Below are positions 52,753-61,677 of a DNA stretch of 64,000 bases, one piece after another (the stretch's first letter is position 1; each line of letters starts with the position of its first letter). The position numbers and the translations under genes are program-made. A model generated the notes under the pieces. That model ran no database searches. It saw nothing but the letters and a program-made list of their open reading frames with translations, and was not told the DNA's origin. The stretch lies in contig DBZL01000066.1 of assembly GCA_002311745.1 (NCBI GenBank), positions 37,696 through 101,695 on the forward strand, read 5' to 3'. The stretch comes from Phycisphaerales bacterium UBA1161 (GTDB lineage: Bacteria; Planctomycetota; Phycisphaerae; Tepidisphaerales; Tepidisphaeraceae).

Positions 52753-54296
52753 GAACGGTCCCCCCCGCCGGAAGCGGCGGTAGCCGAGGCGGTTCCAAAG
52801 GCCAGGTCCATGACGGCCCGCTCGGAAAATTCGCTGCGCGGCAGAATCCCCACGATTTTTCCTTCGCGCATGACGGCCACGCGGTCGCTGACGCCCAGGA
52901 CTTCCTCCAGATCGCTGGAGATGACGATGACGGCCACATCCTGGTCGGCCAGGGCGCGTAGCAGGCGGTAGATTTCGGCTTTGGCGCCGACGTCGATGCC
53001 GCGCGTCGGCTCATCGACGATCAGCACCTTGGGTTTCATGCCCAGCCATTTGGCCAGGACGACTTTCTGCTGGTTGCCGCCGCTGAGATTCATGGCGGGG
53101 GTTTCACACGATGGCGTTTTGATTTGCAGCATGCGGACCTGCTGGTCGGCGTGGCGCGTCTCGCGGTCCGGGCGAATGAGCAACATCGAGGCGAATCGCC
53201 GCAGGGCCGGCAGGGAAATGTTTTGGCGCACGGTCATGTCCACGATGAGTCCGGTGCGGCGGCGGTCTTCGGGCACCAGGTAAACGCCGGCGTCGATGGC
53301 GTCGCGGGCGCTGCCGATGCGCAGAGGTCGGCCGTCCAGGGCGATCTGGCCGGCGGGCATGGGATCGACGCCGAAAATCGCCCGCGCCAGTTCCGAGCGG
53401 CCACAGCCGACCAGCCCCGCTAAACCGAGGATTTCGCCGCCGGCGGCGTCGAAACTGACGGCCTGATCCGGCCAGGCCGTGGTGCGAAGGCCGCGAACCT
53501 GCAACCGGATGCGCCGCGCGGTGCTCGACGCCGGCACGTAAAAGCTGCGCAGGTCCCGGCCGATCATCAGGCGGACCATGTTGGCGTGATCGATCCGGTC
53601 GTGTGGCAGCTCGCCAGCGTTCTTGCCATCCCGCAGGGCCACGACGCGGTTGGCAATCTCGCAGATTTCGCCCAGCCGATGGGAAATGAAGAGCACGCTG
53701 ACGCCCTGGCGGCTCAGGTCCTTCAGTGTCAAGAGCAGCCGGTACGTCTCGGCGCGGGTGAGGGAGCTGGTCGGCTCATCCAGCACCAGGATGCGCGCGT
53801 TTTGCGAGAGGGCCTTGGCGATCTCCACCATCTGCTGCTGGGCGAGCGATAGCTGGGCCAGCGGCGTGCGCGGCGAAATGTTCAGACCCAGACGATCCAG
53901 ATGCGGCCGGCTTTGGCGGACCATGGCGGCGGAATCGATCCAGCGCAGCGGCCCGGCCCACGCGAAGCGCGCCGGCTCGCGGCCTAAAAACAGATTCCCC
54001 GCCACGTCCAGATTGTCCAGGAGGTTCAGCTCCTGATGCACGACTCCGAAGCCCAAGGCCGCGGCATCGGCGGCGCTGCGCACGGACAGGTCGCGGCCGT
54101 CCAGCACGATCCGGCCGGCATCCGGCTGCAGCACGCCGGCCAGGATTTTCACCAGCGTGGATTTCCCCGCGCCATTCTCGCCGATCAGGGCCAGGATTTC
54201 GCCGCTTCCTAAAGACAGATTCACGTTGTCCAGGGCCACCACGCCGGGAAAGCGTTTGCAGACGCCGAGAAGATTCAGGATGGGAGTCGTTTCCAT
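52749..54296 (-). CDS. Sugar ABC transporter ATP-binding protein (RbsA/AraG family)
   Basis: 515 residues with two ABC domains in one chain. Domain 1: Walker A GENGAGKST, signature LSLAQQQMVEIAKAL, Walker B ILVLDEPTSSL. Domain 2 has the degenerate GLVGCGRSE at the Walker A position and LSGGNQQKVVLAKWL signature, VLIVDEPTRGIDVG. Only domain 1 is expected to hydrolyse ATP well. Lies 30 bases after the binding-protein gene. Confidence 0.94.
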   Translation of the reverse strand: METTPILNLLGVCKRFPGVVALDNVNLSLGSGEILALIGENGAGKSTLVKILAGVLQPDAGRIVLDGRDLSVRSAADAAALGFGVVHQELNLLDNLDVAGNLFLGREPARFAWAGPLRWIDSAAMVRQSRPHLDRLGLNISPRTPLAQLSLAQQQMVEIAKALSQNARILVLDEPTSSLTRAETYRLLLTLKDLSRQGVSVLFISHRLGEICEIANRVVALRDGKNAGELPHDRIDHANMVRLMIGRDLRSFYVPASSTARRIRLQVRGLRTTAWPDQAVSFDAAGGEILGLAGLVGCGRSELARAIFGVDPMPAGQIALDGRPLRIGSARDAIDAGVYLVPEDRRRTGLIVDMTVRQNISLPALRRFASMLLIRPDRETRHADQQVRMLQIKTPSCETPAMNLSGGNQQKVVLAKWLGMKPKVLIVDEPTRGIDVGAKAEIYRLLRALADQDVAVIVISSDLEEVLGVSDRVAVMREGKIVGILPRSEFSERAVMDLAFGTASATAASGGGDRS

Positions 54297-54326
54297 GGGC
54301 CTTGCGGCGCTGGCAGCCCTGGCGGA

Positions 54327-55298
54327 TCACCTGCCGCGCAGCTTCATCAGCCTGGCGTGAAAATCGTCGACGTTGGAAGCGTCGATGGCCAGGGTGGGAA
54401 TGAAAATCTGCTTGCCCGGGGGAATGACGGACCTGTCGCCGCGAAGCACCTTGGCCATGAGCGTGATCGCCTGGTGGCCGAACTCGTACGGCTGCTGCAC
54501 GACCGTGGAGAATATGGCGCCGCTCTTGACGCCCGCGAGGGTCTCATCTTCCTCATCAAAACAGACGACTTTGATCTTGCCGACTTTGCCCGACTCCGTC
54601 AGGGCGTTGAGGATCGCCGGGCCGTTGTAGCTCCACAGGCCCACCAGGCACGACACCTCCGGATAGCGCACCAGCGTGTCCTGCGCGTTGGCCTTGGCGC
54701 GGACGCGGTCGGATTCATCCGTGCGAACGTCGACGATGGAGACGTTGGAGCCGTCCAGCGCCTGCTTGAGTCCCGCGTAGCGGTCCTTGGCGTTCTGGGC
54801 ATCGAGGGTGCCGACGAAGACCATGATCTTGCCGCCGCCGGGCAGGGCCTTCTTGATCAGCTCGCCGGCCTGCTTGCCGGCATCCACGTTGTTGGTGCCG
54901 ACGTAACAGGCGCGATCGCTGCCGGGAGCATCGGAATCGTGGCAAAACAGCAGGGTCTGCTTGGCCACGTCGTTGAGCTTGGGCGTTTCGTTGGCCGGAT
55001 CGACGGGGCTGATGGCGATGCCGTCGACGCCTTTGGCCAGCAGATCGTCGATGATGCGGATTTGGCTGGCGGCCGTGCCGTCGCCGGGAATCTGAAATTC
55101 CACGGTGACGTTGGGCAGCTCCTGCTGCGCCTTGTCGCACCCGGCGCGGGCGATGGTCCAGAAATCGGAGGCGTTGTTGGTGACGAACGCCAGGTGCAAG
55201 GTCTTGGCGGCGCCGGCGGAGCCGCTTGGGCGCTTGCCGCAGCCGGCGATCCACAAACACACCGCGACGCACACGCCCAGCGTGATGGTTTTGGTCAT
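54327..55298 (-). CDS. Sugar ABC transporter substrate-binding lipoprotein (RbsB family)
   Basis: 323 residues. Lipobox: LWIAGC at residues about 14-19, so lipid-anchored. Peripla_BP_4 features follow: LAFVTNNASDFWTIARAGCDKA, DGIAISPVDPA, and VVCFDEEDETLAGVKSGA. Start ATG 55298 has GAGGAC upstream; the upstream in-frame ATG at 55373 is rejected. First gene of the operon binding protein-ATPase-permease-arabinofuranosidase. Confidence 0.93.
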   Translation of the reverse strand: MTKTITLGVCVAVCLWIAGCGKRPSGSAGAAKTLHLAFVTNNASDFWTIARAGCDKAQQELPNVTVEFQIPGDGTAASQIRIIDDLLAKGVDGIAISPVDPANETPKLNDVAKQTLLFCHDSDAPGSDRACYVGTNNVDAGKQAGELIKKALPGGGKIMVFVGTLDAQNAKDRYAGLKQALDGSNVSIVDVRTDESDRVRAKANAQDTLVRYPEVSCLVGLWSYNGPAILNALTESGKVGKIKVVCFDEEDETLAGVKSGAIFSTVVQQPYEFGHQAITLMAKVLRGDRSVIPPGKQIFIPTLAIDASNVDDFHARLMKLRGR

Positions 55299-55572
55299 AG
55301 GTTGTCCTCGTGCAGAGGCGAATCCACCCCGATCAGAACGCAGGAGAAGGCGGGTGAAGGGGGTCGAATCCATCGAGAATTCACAGGAATTGAGGGAATT
55401 CTAGAGAGGATCAAGGGATTCCGCCAGCGGGTGGCGACAAGGGAGCACTGGAGCACTCGCCGCATCGCCGCCGCTGGTCGCCGGTGGCATTGGGGCGAGT
55501 TTGTGCATTTTCTGTTACCAACGCGGCGCTGCCGGTGTTGTGGCGGAGTCGGTCGCATATCATCCGGCCATC

Positions 55573-57501
55573 ATGGATACCCATCCCAAACTGCCGCCGG
55601 TCCTGGATGCCGTGGTCGAATTAGGCGTGGTCAGAATGCGCACGAGCGTTGGCGCGAGGCCCCAGGAAAGATACCGCCCGCGAATGTGTTTGTGGGTGGA
55701 CCAGGGCACGGGCATGATCCTACATTTCGAGCTTAGTGAGCCGATGCCCAGTTACCTGCCACTGGTGGTCGATTCGCTGGCTGCGGTGGCGGAGCGAATG
55801 GGCGGTGTGCCACGGCAGATTCAACTGCGAGATACAAAATTGGCCGGCGAACTCAAGCAGGCGCTGGAACCTTCCGGCATCGAGGTCGTGGTGCGGGAAT
55901 CGTTGCCGATGCTGGACGAGGCCCTCACCAGCCTGATGGAGTTCAAGCGGATCAGCGGCAAGCCCGAGCCGGGCTTGCTGAACGTGCCAGATATGACGCT
56001 CGATCACGTCATGGCCTTCGCGGACGCGGCGAAGGCGTTTTATGAAGCCCGCCCGTGGCGACATCTGATCGATGACGACTTGATCGCCATCGAATCACCG
56101 TCAGGTCCGCCGGGCACGCAGTTCACGCAGGTGCTGGGCGCCGGCGGAAGCACGTACGGACTTGGCTTTGTGGCCTCACGTCAGGTGCATGAGGAGATGC
56201 GCAGCGGCCAGGGCCTGCCGCGCGGCGGTGTTTGGAGTTTGCTCTTTGGGGACATCGACGAAATTTCCTACGAAGATGGGGAAGCCTGGGAACGGCATGG
56301 CCTGGCCGTTGCCGGACCATTTGCTTATCCGAGCTTCGGCCGTTTCACCCAATCGGAGGGTTATAGCCACCCCCTGCCGGCTCAACTGGTATGGGCCGAA
56401 GGGTTGTTGCGAGCGCTGGCCACCACCACCGAGGATGAATTGGACCGCGGCCAGTGGGAAAAGCATGTCGAAACGCTCGGAGGTGCAACGACCTACAGGT
56501 TTTCGATGCCTTTGCTGCTGGAACAGGTGGCGGGCAAGAGCGTCGTTGATCCGGCGAGGTCCGTTCACGCCGGCAGAATCGCGGCGGAATCGATGCTCCG
56601 CGCGATCGGCCAGCAGTTGGCCGGTCGCGGCCCGATGAGTGAAGCCGAATTGAACCAATTCCTGGCATCGATCCAAGGCAAACCGCAGACGTTCACGCCG
56701 ACAACAGACGCCGAGCGGGCGCAGGCCTTGTTTTTTCAGGCCTGCGAATCGCGCGGCCGGCGGCAAGTGCAGTTAGCGCGGCAGGCATTGGCCATCGACC
56801 CGGACTGCTGTGACGCCCTGATTCTTCTGGCCGAGCGAGCGGGTGATCCTGAATCGGCATTGCCGTTATGTCGGCGCGCCGTGGAAGGCGGCCAGAGGCA
56901 ATTGGAGGCAAGCCGATTCAAGAACGACATCGGACACTTTTGGGAAATCGTCGAGACGCGTCCCTACATGCTGGCCAGGCAGCAACTCGCCCTCACGCTC
57001 ATGGAACTTGATGCGTTTGACGAAGCCGCCAGCCACTTGAGCGAAATGCTTCGACTGAACCCCGGCGACAACCAGGGAAACCGCTATCATTTGGCGCAGT
57101 GTCTGCTGTACGCCAACAAGCTGGACGAGCTGGATGAGCTGCTCAATGGCCCGCAATACCGTGACGATTCTGACGCCGAGTGGGCATTCACGCGTGCGTT
57201 GCTTGCATACCGTCGCCAGGGAGACACGCCCGAGGCAAGGAAGCGGCTCGATGAGGCGCAGAGGCGCAACCGGTTTGTCGTACCGCTGATGACCGGCCGG
57301 ACGCCGATGCCGCTGGAGCCGCCGTCTTCATTTAGTCCAGGAAGCGAAGACGAAGCCATCGCCTGTGTGAAACAGATCGCCGATGGATGGCACGAGATGC
57401 CTGGCGCCATCGACTGGCTCGAGGCCACGACGGCCAAGGTCCAAAACCGGATTCGGCAGTGGAGCCGCGAACGAGAAAAGAAGCGAAAAAAACGCCGGTG
57501 A
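55573..57501 (+). CDS. DUF6930/DUF7309-like protein with TPR-type C-terminus
   Basis: 642 residues from ATG 55573. The N-terminal 130 residues (VVELGVVRMRTSVG, PRMCLWVDQGTGMILHFEL, ALEPSGIEVVV) resemble DUF6930, and residues about 150-330 (AKAFYEARPWRHLIDDDLIAI, YGLGFVASRQVHEEM) resemble DUF7309, families of unknown function that often occur together, as I recall. Residues 400-560 are helical repeats of TPR type (ARQALAIDPDCCDALILLAERAG, LTLMELDAFDEAASHLSEMLRLNPGD). The C-terminal end is very basic. Divergent from the sugar operon. Domain names are from memory. Confidence 0.6.
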   Translation: MDTHPKLPPVLDAVVELGVVRMRTSVGARPQERYRPRMCLWVDQGTGMILHFELSEPMPSYLPLVVDSLAAVAERMGGVPRQIQLRDTKLAGELKQALEPSGIEVVVRESLPMLDEALTSLMEFKRISGKPEPGLLNVPDMTLDHVMAFADAAKAFYEARPWRHLIDDDLIAIESPSGPPGTQFTQVLGAGGSTYGLGFVASRQVHEEMRSGQGLPRGGVWSLLFGDIDEISYEDGEAWERHGLAVAGPFAYPSFGRFTQSEGYSHPLPAQLVWAEGLLRALATTTEDELDRGQWEKHVETLGGATTYRFSMPLLLEQVAGKSVVDPARSVHAGRIAAESMLRAIGQQLAGRGPMSEAELNQFLASIQGKPQTFTPTTDAERAQALFFQACESRGRRQVQLARQALAIDPDCCDALILLAERAGDPESALPLCRRAVEGGQRQLEASRFKNDIGHFWEIVETRPYMLARQQLALTLMELDAFDEAASHLSEMLRLNPGDNQGNRYHLAQCLLYANKLDELDELLNGPQYRDDSDAEWAFTRALLAYRRQGDTPEARKRLDEAQRRNRFVVPLMTGRTPMPLEPPSSFSPGSEDEAIACVKQIADGWHEMPGAIDWLEATTAKVQNRIRQWSREREKKRKKRR

Positions 57502-57923
57502 GCCGCATGCTTCTGGCGCCGCTGACCGTGCAAGGGCTTTGGCCGAGGCGTCACTCCAAACGGTAAACCAATAGTCTACTGGTTTTCTGGTTGTCTTGGG
57601 CGCACACGAGCACAACCTCGCCGCGGTGGCGCTTGCCGCCATCTGCCCCGATCTCTTCATGCCTAAGGACCGGCTCCACCGGGCGATTTGGCTTTCCTCC
57701 CTCCTTACGGCGAGGCCGCATTCTCGGCCTGGGGTTGAAGGTTTTGTCGGGCCTGATGGCCTGATGCTGACCCAGCATCCATGCCTTCGGCGTATTTGCT
57801 TGCCAAACTGCTTGTCCTGCTCTGGCGATGGCGGGATACTGTTGTGTAACCACCGCATAGGAATCATCCGCCGCTTGGCGGACTTGGCTTTGCGGGCATT
57901 TCCTCGGTCGACAGGCGGATGCC
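57502..57923. other. Gene-free interval
   Basis: No open frame here has convincing coding character; overlapping frames on both strands are of similar length. No repeat, tRNA or terminator was seen. Confidence 0.4.
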
Positions 57924-59918
57924 ATGGGTTTGGGACTCGTCCTAGGTTGGAAAAAACGGGGGAACGGCTTGCTCAGACAACTGGCCGCGTATTCAGGGTG
58001 CCTCTCGTTGCGCCGCGCGGCGACTTGGTGTCTCGCGATCGCTGTGATTGCCTTGGTGGCAGGCTGCAAGCCAAAGTTGGACAGCACTGATCCCGACGAG
58101 CGTGTCCGCGCCGTGGAGAATTTGACCGACCAAGCGGTTCTGGCCAAGGTGGCCGTCGAAGATCAGGATTACTGTGTCCGCCGCGCCGCCTTTGACAAGC
58201 TCACCGATCAGGCGGCTCTGGCCAAGGTGGCGGTCGAGGACAAAGACCGGCAGGTCCGCCACGCCGCCGTCGAGAAGCTCAGCGATCAGGCGGTTCTGGC
58301 CAAGGTGGCCGTCGAGGGCCATACCGTGGACGCCCGACTCGCCGCCTTCGTCAAGCTCACCGATCAGGCAGCTCTGGCCAAGGTGGCCGTCGAGGGTAAG
58401 GATAGCGCTGTCCGCGACGCAGCCGTCGATAAAATCACCGATCAGGCGGCTTTGGCCAAGATGGCCCTCGAGGATCAGGATAGCTATGTTCGCCGCGCCT
58501 CCGTCGAGAAGCTCACTGATCAGTCGGTTCTGGCCAAGGTGGCCGTCGATGACAAAGATGCCAACCTCCGGCGCGCCGCCGTCGAGAAGCTCACCGATCA
58601 GCCGGTTCTAGCCAAGGTGACCGTCGATGACAAAGATGCCAACGTCCGGTGCGCCGCCGTCGAGAAGCTCACCGATCAGTCGGTTCTAGCCAAGGTGGCC
58701 GTCGATGACAAAGATGCCAACGTCCGGCACGCCGCCGTCGAGAAGCTCACCGATCAGTCGGTTCTAACCAAGGTGGCCGTCGATGACACGGATAGCAAAC
58801 TCCGGCGCGCCGCCGTCGGGAAGCTCGACGATCAGTCGGTTCTGGCTAAAATGGCCCTCGATGACAAGGATAGCAACGTCCGGCGCGCCGCTGTCGAGAG
58901 GCTCACCGATCACTCGGTCCTGGCCAAGGTGGCCGTCGAGGACAAAGACTGGCAGGTCCGCTACGCCGCCGTCGAGAAGCTCACTGATCAGTTGGTTCTG
59001 GCCAAGGTGGCAGTCGATGACAAAGATACCAACGTCCGGCGCGCCGCCGTCGAGAGGCTCACCGATCAGGCGGTTCTGGAAAAGGTCGCGGTCGAGGAGA
59101 AGGAAAGCGGTGTCCGCCGCGCCGCCGTCGACAAAATCACCGATCAGGCGGTTCTGGCAAAGGTGTCCATCAACGACAAGGATAGCGATGTCCGCCGCGC
59201 CGCCTTTCGTAAGCTTAGCGATTCCGAAACCCTTGCCGAACTCTTTGCCACCGCCGCAGATCCGACCACGCGTCTGTATGCGTCCATTCTTTTGAAGATC
59301 CAGAGCGGTTGCCAGCCGATCCCGCAGAAGCATAGGGATCGGCTCTGTGGTGGGGTCCTGGCGGGAATTCTCGACTCGCTAATGGACCCTCTTGTGACCA
59401 CGGAGCTTGGCAATGTGAAGGATATAAACATCACCTGGGAAGCTCTCTCGCAAGGTTACAGTCAAAATGGAGACCCGTATCTTGCAGGACCGCATATAGA
59501 CGGAGAACGATTCACGGTATCTGTCAAGCTGAGCAAGATGGACCGCGTCGTTTCCCACTGCTGGGCTACCGACTTCCCGTCGGTGCTGCGAGAACACCAG
59601 GTTTGGCCGGTTTGGCAGGAAGCGAGGATAGAGGAGTTGGATTTTCCCCGAGATATTTGCGGTCTTCTTTCTGCGCCCACGCTCGCCAAACTCGCCATCC
59701 AGAGTGACCGGCCCCTTCTCCGCCGTGCTGCAGTCGAGGAGCTGACCGATCAGGCGGTTCTGGCCAAGGTGGCCGTCGAGGACAAGGACTCGGATGTCCG
59801 CCGCGTCGCCGTTGGGAAGCTCATTGATCAAACGCTCCTGGCCAAGATTGCCGCCCAGGATGAGGACTCCAGCGTGAGGCAAAGTGCAACTGCAAGGTTG
59901 GCTGGACCGCAGCGCTAG
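57924..59918 (+). CDS. HEAT-like repeat lipoprotein built of 26-residue units
   Basis: 664 residues. A hydrophobic segment ending VIALVAGC (about residues 38-48) is a lipoprotein signal; the preceding 25 residues are long for a signal and the real start may be a later TTG near 58008. Fourteen units of 26 residues (LTDQAVLAKVAVEDKDSDVRRAAVEK type) run from residue 67 to 430; two more lie at the C-terminus, after a non-repeat domain of about 180 residues containing GNVKDINITWEALSQGY. The unit has two short helices, as in HEAT/armadillo-like solenoids that bind proteins. Envelope-located scaffold by inference. Confidence 0.8.
   Translation: MGLGLVLGWKKRGNGLLRQLAAYSGCLSLRRAATWCLAIAVIALVAGCKPKLDSTDPDERVRAVENLTDQAVLAKVAVEDQDYCVRRAAFDKLTDQAALAKVAVEDKDRQVRHAAVEKLSDQAVLAKVAVEGHTVDARLAAFVKLTDQAALAKVAVEGKDSAVRDAAVDKITDQAALAKMALEDQDSYVRRASVEKLTDQSVLAKVAVDDKDANLRRAAVEKLTDQPVLAKVTVDDKDANVRCAAVEKLTDQSVLAKVAVDDKDANVRHAAVEKLTDQSVLTKVAVDDTDSKLRRAAVGKLDDQSVLAKMALDDKDSNVRRAAVERLTDHSVLAKVAVEDKDWQVRYAAVEKLTDQLVLAKVAVDDKDTNVRRAAVERLTDQAVLEKVAVEEKESGVRRAAVDKITDQAVLAKVSINDKDSDVRRAAFRKLSDSETLAELFATAADPTTRLYASILLKIQSGCQPIPQKHRDRLCGGVLAGILDSLMDPLVTTELGNVKDINITWEALSQGYSQNGDPYLAGPHIDGERFTVSVKLSKMDRVVSHCWATDFPSVLREHQVWPVWQEARIEELDFPRDICGLLSAPTLAKLAIQSDRPLLRRAAVEELTDQAVLAKVAVEDKDSDVRRVAVGKLIDQTLLAKIAAQDEDSSVRQSATARLAGPQR
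58122..59213 (+). repeat. Coding 78-bp tandem repeat array (14 units)
   Basis: Fourteen consecutive 78-bp units within the HEAT-like lipoprotein gene. Units 6 to 9 (58512-58823) are almost identical at DNA level; outer units have diverged, as expected for recent expansion in the centre. Confidence 0.85.
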
Positions 59919-60062
59919 ATCGCAGCCGTGCCCGGCTTGCAAACCCCTGTGACGGCAAAGAACGCAAAGGGAGCGGCGTCGCGACGAGAATTCGATGCGG
60001 CTATATGTTCGGAGACACAGGGGTGACCGTGCTCTATGGTTTCTCAGGCGTCTTCGGCCGCG

Positions 60063-60080
60063 CCGTTCAACATTGAACGG
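60063..60080. other. Perfect palindrome downstream of the HEAT-like gene
   Basis: CCGTTCAA, two bases, TTGAACGG. No T-tract, so a protein-binding site is as likely as a terminator. The remaining part of 59919-60118 shows nothing else. Confidence 0.35.
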
Positions 60081-60118
60081 GTACGCAATGCCAAGCGTTT
60101 GGTGGGATTCACGTCAAG

Positions 60119-60190
60119 AGCGGGCGAAGGGGGTCGAACCCTCGACATTCACGTTGGCAACGTGACGCTCTACCACTGAGCTACGCCCGC
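60119..60190 (-). tRNA. tRNA-Gly(GCC)
   Basis: On the - strand: acceptor GCGGGCG/CGCCCGC with discriminator T, D-arm GCTC AGTGGTA GAGC, anticodon stem TCACG/CGTGA with loop TTGCCAA (anticodon GCC), and T-arm GAGGG TTCGA CCCC-type. CCA is not encoded. No sign of an integrated element beside it. Confidence 0.95.
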
Positions 60191-60256
60191 GATGGAGCCA
60201 AAGTCTATAAACGCCCTCTTCGCATTGCAAGCGGCGGATCAGAGCGTCGGGATCTA

Positions 60257-60453
60257 AAATGCAACCGCAGAGACACAACCCATTGCCGCTGAACCGCCTT
60301 AACCTTCTCACGCATGTTTTCGCGAGCTTCGCGCCTTCGCGGTAAACCGAAATTTAGTTAAACCGCGAAGGCGCGAAGGACGCGAAGAAGAGAGAAATTT
60401 TTCCCCAGCGGCTGTCTCTGCGTCTCTGCGTCTCTGCGGTTGCATCTGATTTT
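60257..60453. repeat. Nested inverted word-repeat element (GCAACCGCAGAGAC / GCGAAGGCGCGAAG)
   Basis: Outer arms ATGCAACCGCAGAGAC and GTCTCTGCGGTTGCAT (with GTCTCTGC repeated three times on the right) enclose inner arms CGCGCCTTCGCGGT and ACCGCGAAGGCGCG around an AT-rich centre near 60350. A long perfect-looking hairpin between tRNA-Gly and the amidohydrolase gene. Confidence 0.82.
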
Positions 60454-60473
60454 AAGACAATTGGAAGTCTCTA

Positions 60474-61667
60474 TCAGACCACGAAATTGATGGCTAAAGC
60501 GACGAACATGCGCATGCCCACGGGCACGGCAGCGTCCAGAAAATCGTAGCGGTCGCTGTGCAGGGACGGATAGGCGCCGCCGCCGAGGCCGGGCGGCTCG
60601 ACGCCGATCAGAAAAAAACAGCCGGGAATCTGCTCCAGATAGTACGCGAAATCCTCGCCGCCCATGCACGGCCGTGCGACGGGGATGAAACGGTCGGAGC
60701 CCAGCGTCTGGCGGGCGACGAAGGCAACGTAATCGGACATGGCGGGATCGTTGATCGTCGCCGGATAGCCTTCGAACCAGTCGAGCTTGGCCGAACAGCC
60801 GCCGGCGGCGGCGATGGACTGGCAGCGCTGCCCGATGGCCGAACGGGCCAGCTTGCGCGTCGGCTCGCCCAGGGTGCGCACGGTGCCTTCGATGACGGCT
60901 TGGTCGGGGATGATGTTGGTGGCCGTGCCGCCGCTGATTATGCCAACCGTCACCAGGGCCGGCTCGGTCGGATCGATCTGCCGGGCCACGATCTGCTGGA
61001 GATTCACCACCGCCTCGGCGGCGGCGACGATCGGGTCGGCGCCCAGATGCGGAAACGCCCCGTGACAGCCCTTGCCGATGAAGGTGACGCGGAAATTGTC
61101 CGTGGCGGCCAAGAGCGCGCCGGGCTTGGTGGCCACACATCCCACGGGGAGGCCGGGCCAGCCGTGCAGGCCGAAAATCGCCCGGACCTTGGGTCCGACG
61201 CGGCCGTCGAGCACGCCGGCGTTGACCAGGCGCTGGGCGCCCCCACCGCCTTCCTCGGCCGGCTGCCAGATCAGCTTCACGCAGACCGGCAACTCGTTTT
61301 GGATCGATTGCAGGACCGCGGCCGCGCCCAGCAGCGCCGCCATGTGCCCGTCGTGACCGCAGGCGTGCATTTTCCCCGCGTGCGTGCTGGCGTAGGGCAA
61401 GCCGGTCTGTTCCGTAATCGGCAGCGCGTCGATGTCGGCGCGCAGGGCGATGCACGGCTTGGAAGTGTCGCCGATCAGCACAATCGTCGCGGTGGGCACA
61501 TCGGCCAAGCCGTCGACGTGCGCGATACGCAAACGGTCCAGTTCGGCGCGAATGGCGGCGGCGGTCTGGAACTCCTCGTAGCCCAGTTCGGGAATGCGAT
61601 GCAATTGATGGCGCAGCTGGACCGCTTGGGCGGCGCGGGCGTCGATGGCGGCGTCGATCGTGCTCAC
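60474..61667 (-). CDS. M20 family amidohydrolase (aminoacylase/carboxypeptidase type)
   Basis: 397 residues from GTG 61667, which leaves 10 bases to the upstream gene; the longer frame overlaps that gene and is rejected. Metal-site motifs: ALRADIDALPI, the Cys-Gly-His-Asp-Gly-His-Met metal site, PAEEGGGG with the catalytic Glu, and a C-terminal MGGEDFAYYLEQIPG. The dimerisation insert with ISGGTATNIIPD is present. Such enzymes remove acyl groups from amino acids or degrade small peptides and indole-type conjugates; the exact substrate cannot be read from the sequence. Confidence 0.93.
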   Translation of the reverse strand: MSTIDAAIDARAAQAVQLRHQLHRIPELGYEEFQTAAAIRAELDRLRIAHVDGLADVPTATIVLIGDTSKPCIALRADIDALPITEQTGLPYASTHAGKMHACGHDGHMAALLGAAAVLQSIQNELPVCVKLIWQPAEEGGGGAQRLVNAGVLDGRVGPKVRAIFGLHGWPGLPVGCVATKPGALLAATDNFRVTFIGKGCHGAFPHLGADPIVAAAEAVVNLQQIVARQIDPTEPALVTVGIISGGTATNIIPDQAVIEGTVRTLGEPTRKLARSAIGQRCQSIAAAGGCSAKLDWFEGYPATINDPAMSDYVAFVARQTLGSDRFIPVARPCMGGEDFAYYLEQIPGCFFLIGVEPPGLGGGAYPSLHSDRYDFLDAAVPVGMRMFVALAINFVV

Positions 61668-61677
61668 GGGAATAAGC

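Noticed and set aside
57551-58147. Possible transposase remnant on the - strand
   Set aside because: A phrase near its end looked vaguely transposase-like, but no catalytic motif or terminal inverted repeat is visible and part of it overlaps the HEAT-like gene.
58122-59213. CRISPR-like array
   Set aside because: The periodic 78-bp units are coding throughout, without spacers, and translate as HEAT-like repeats.
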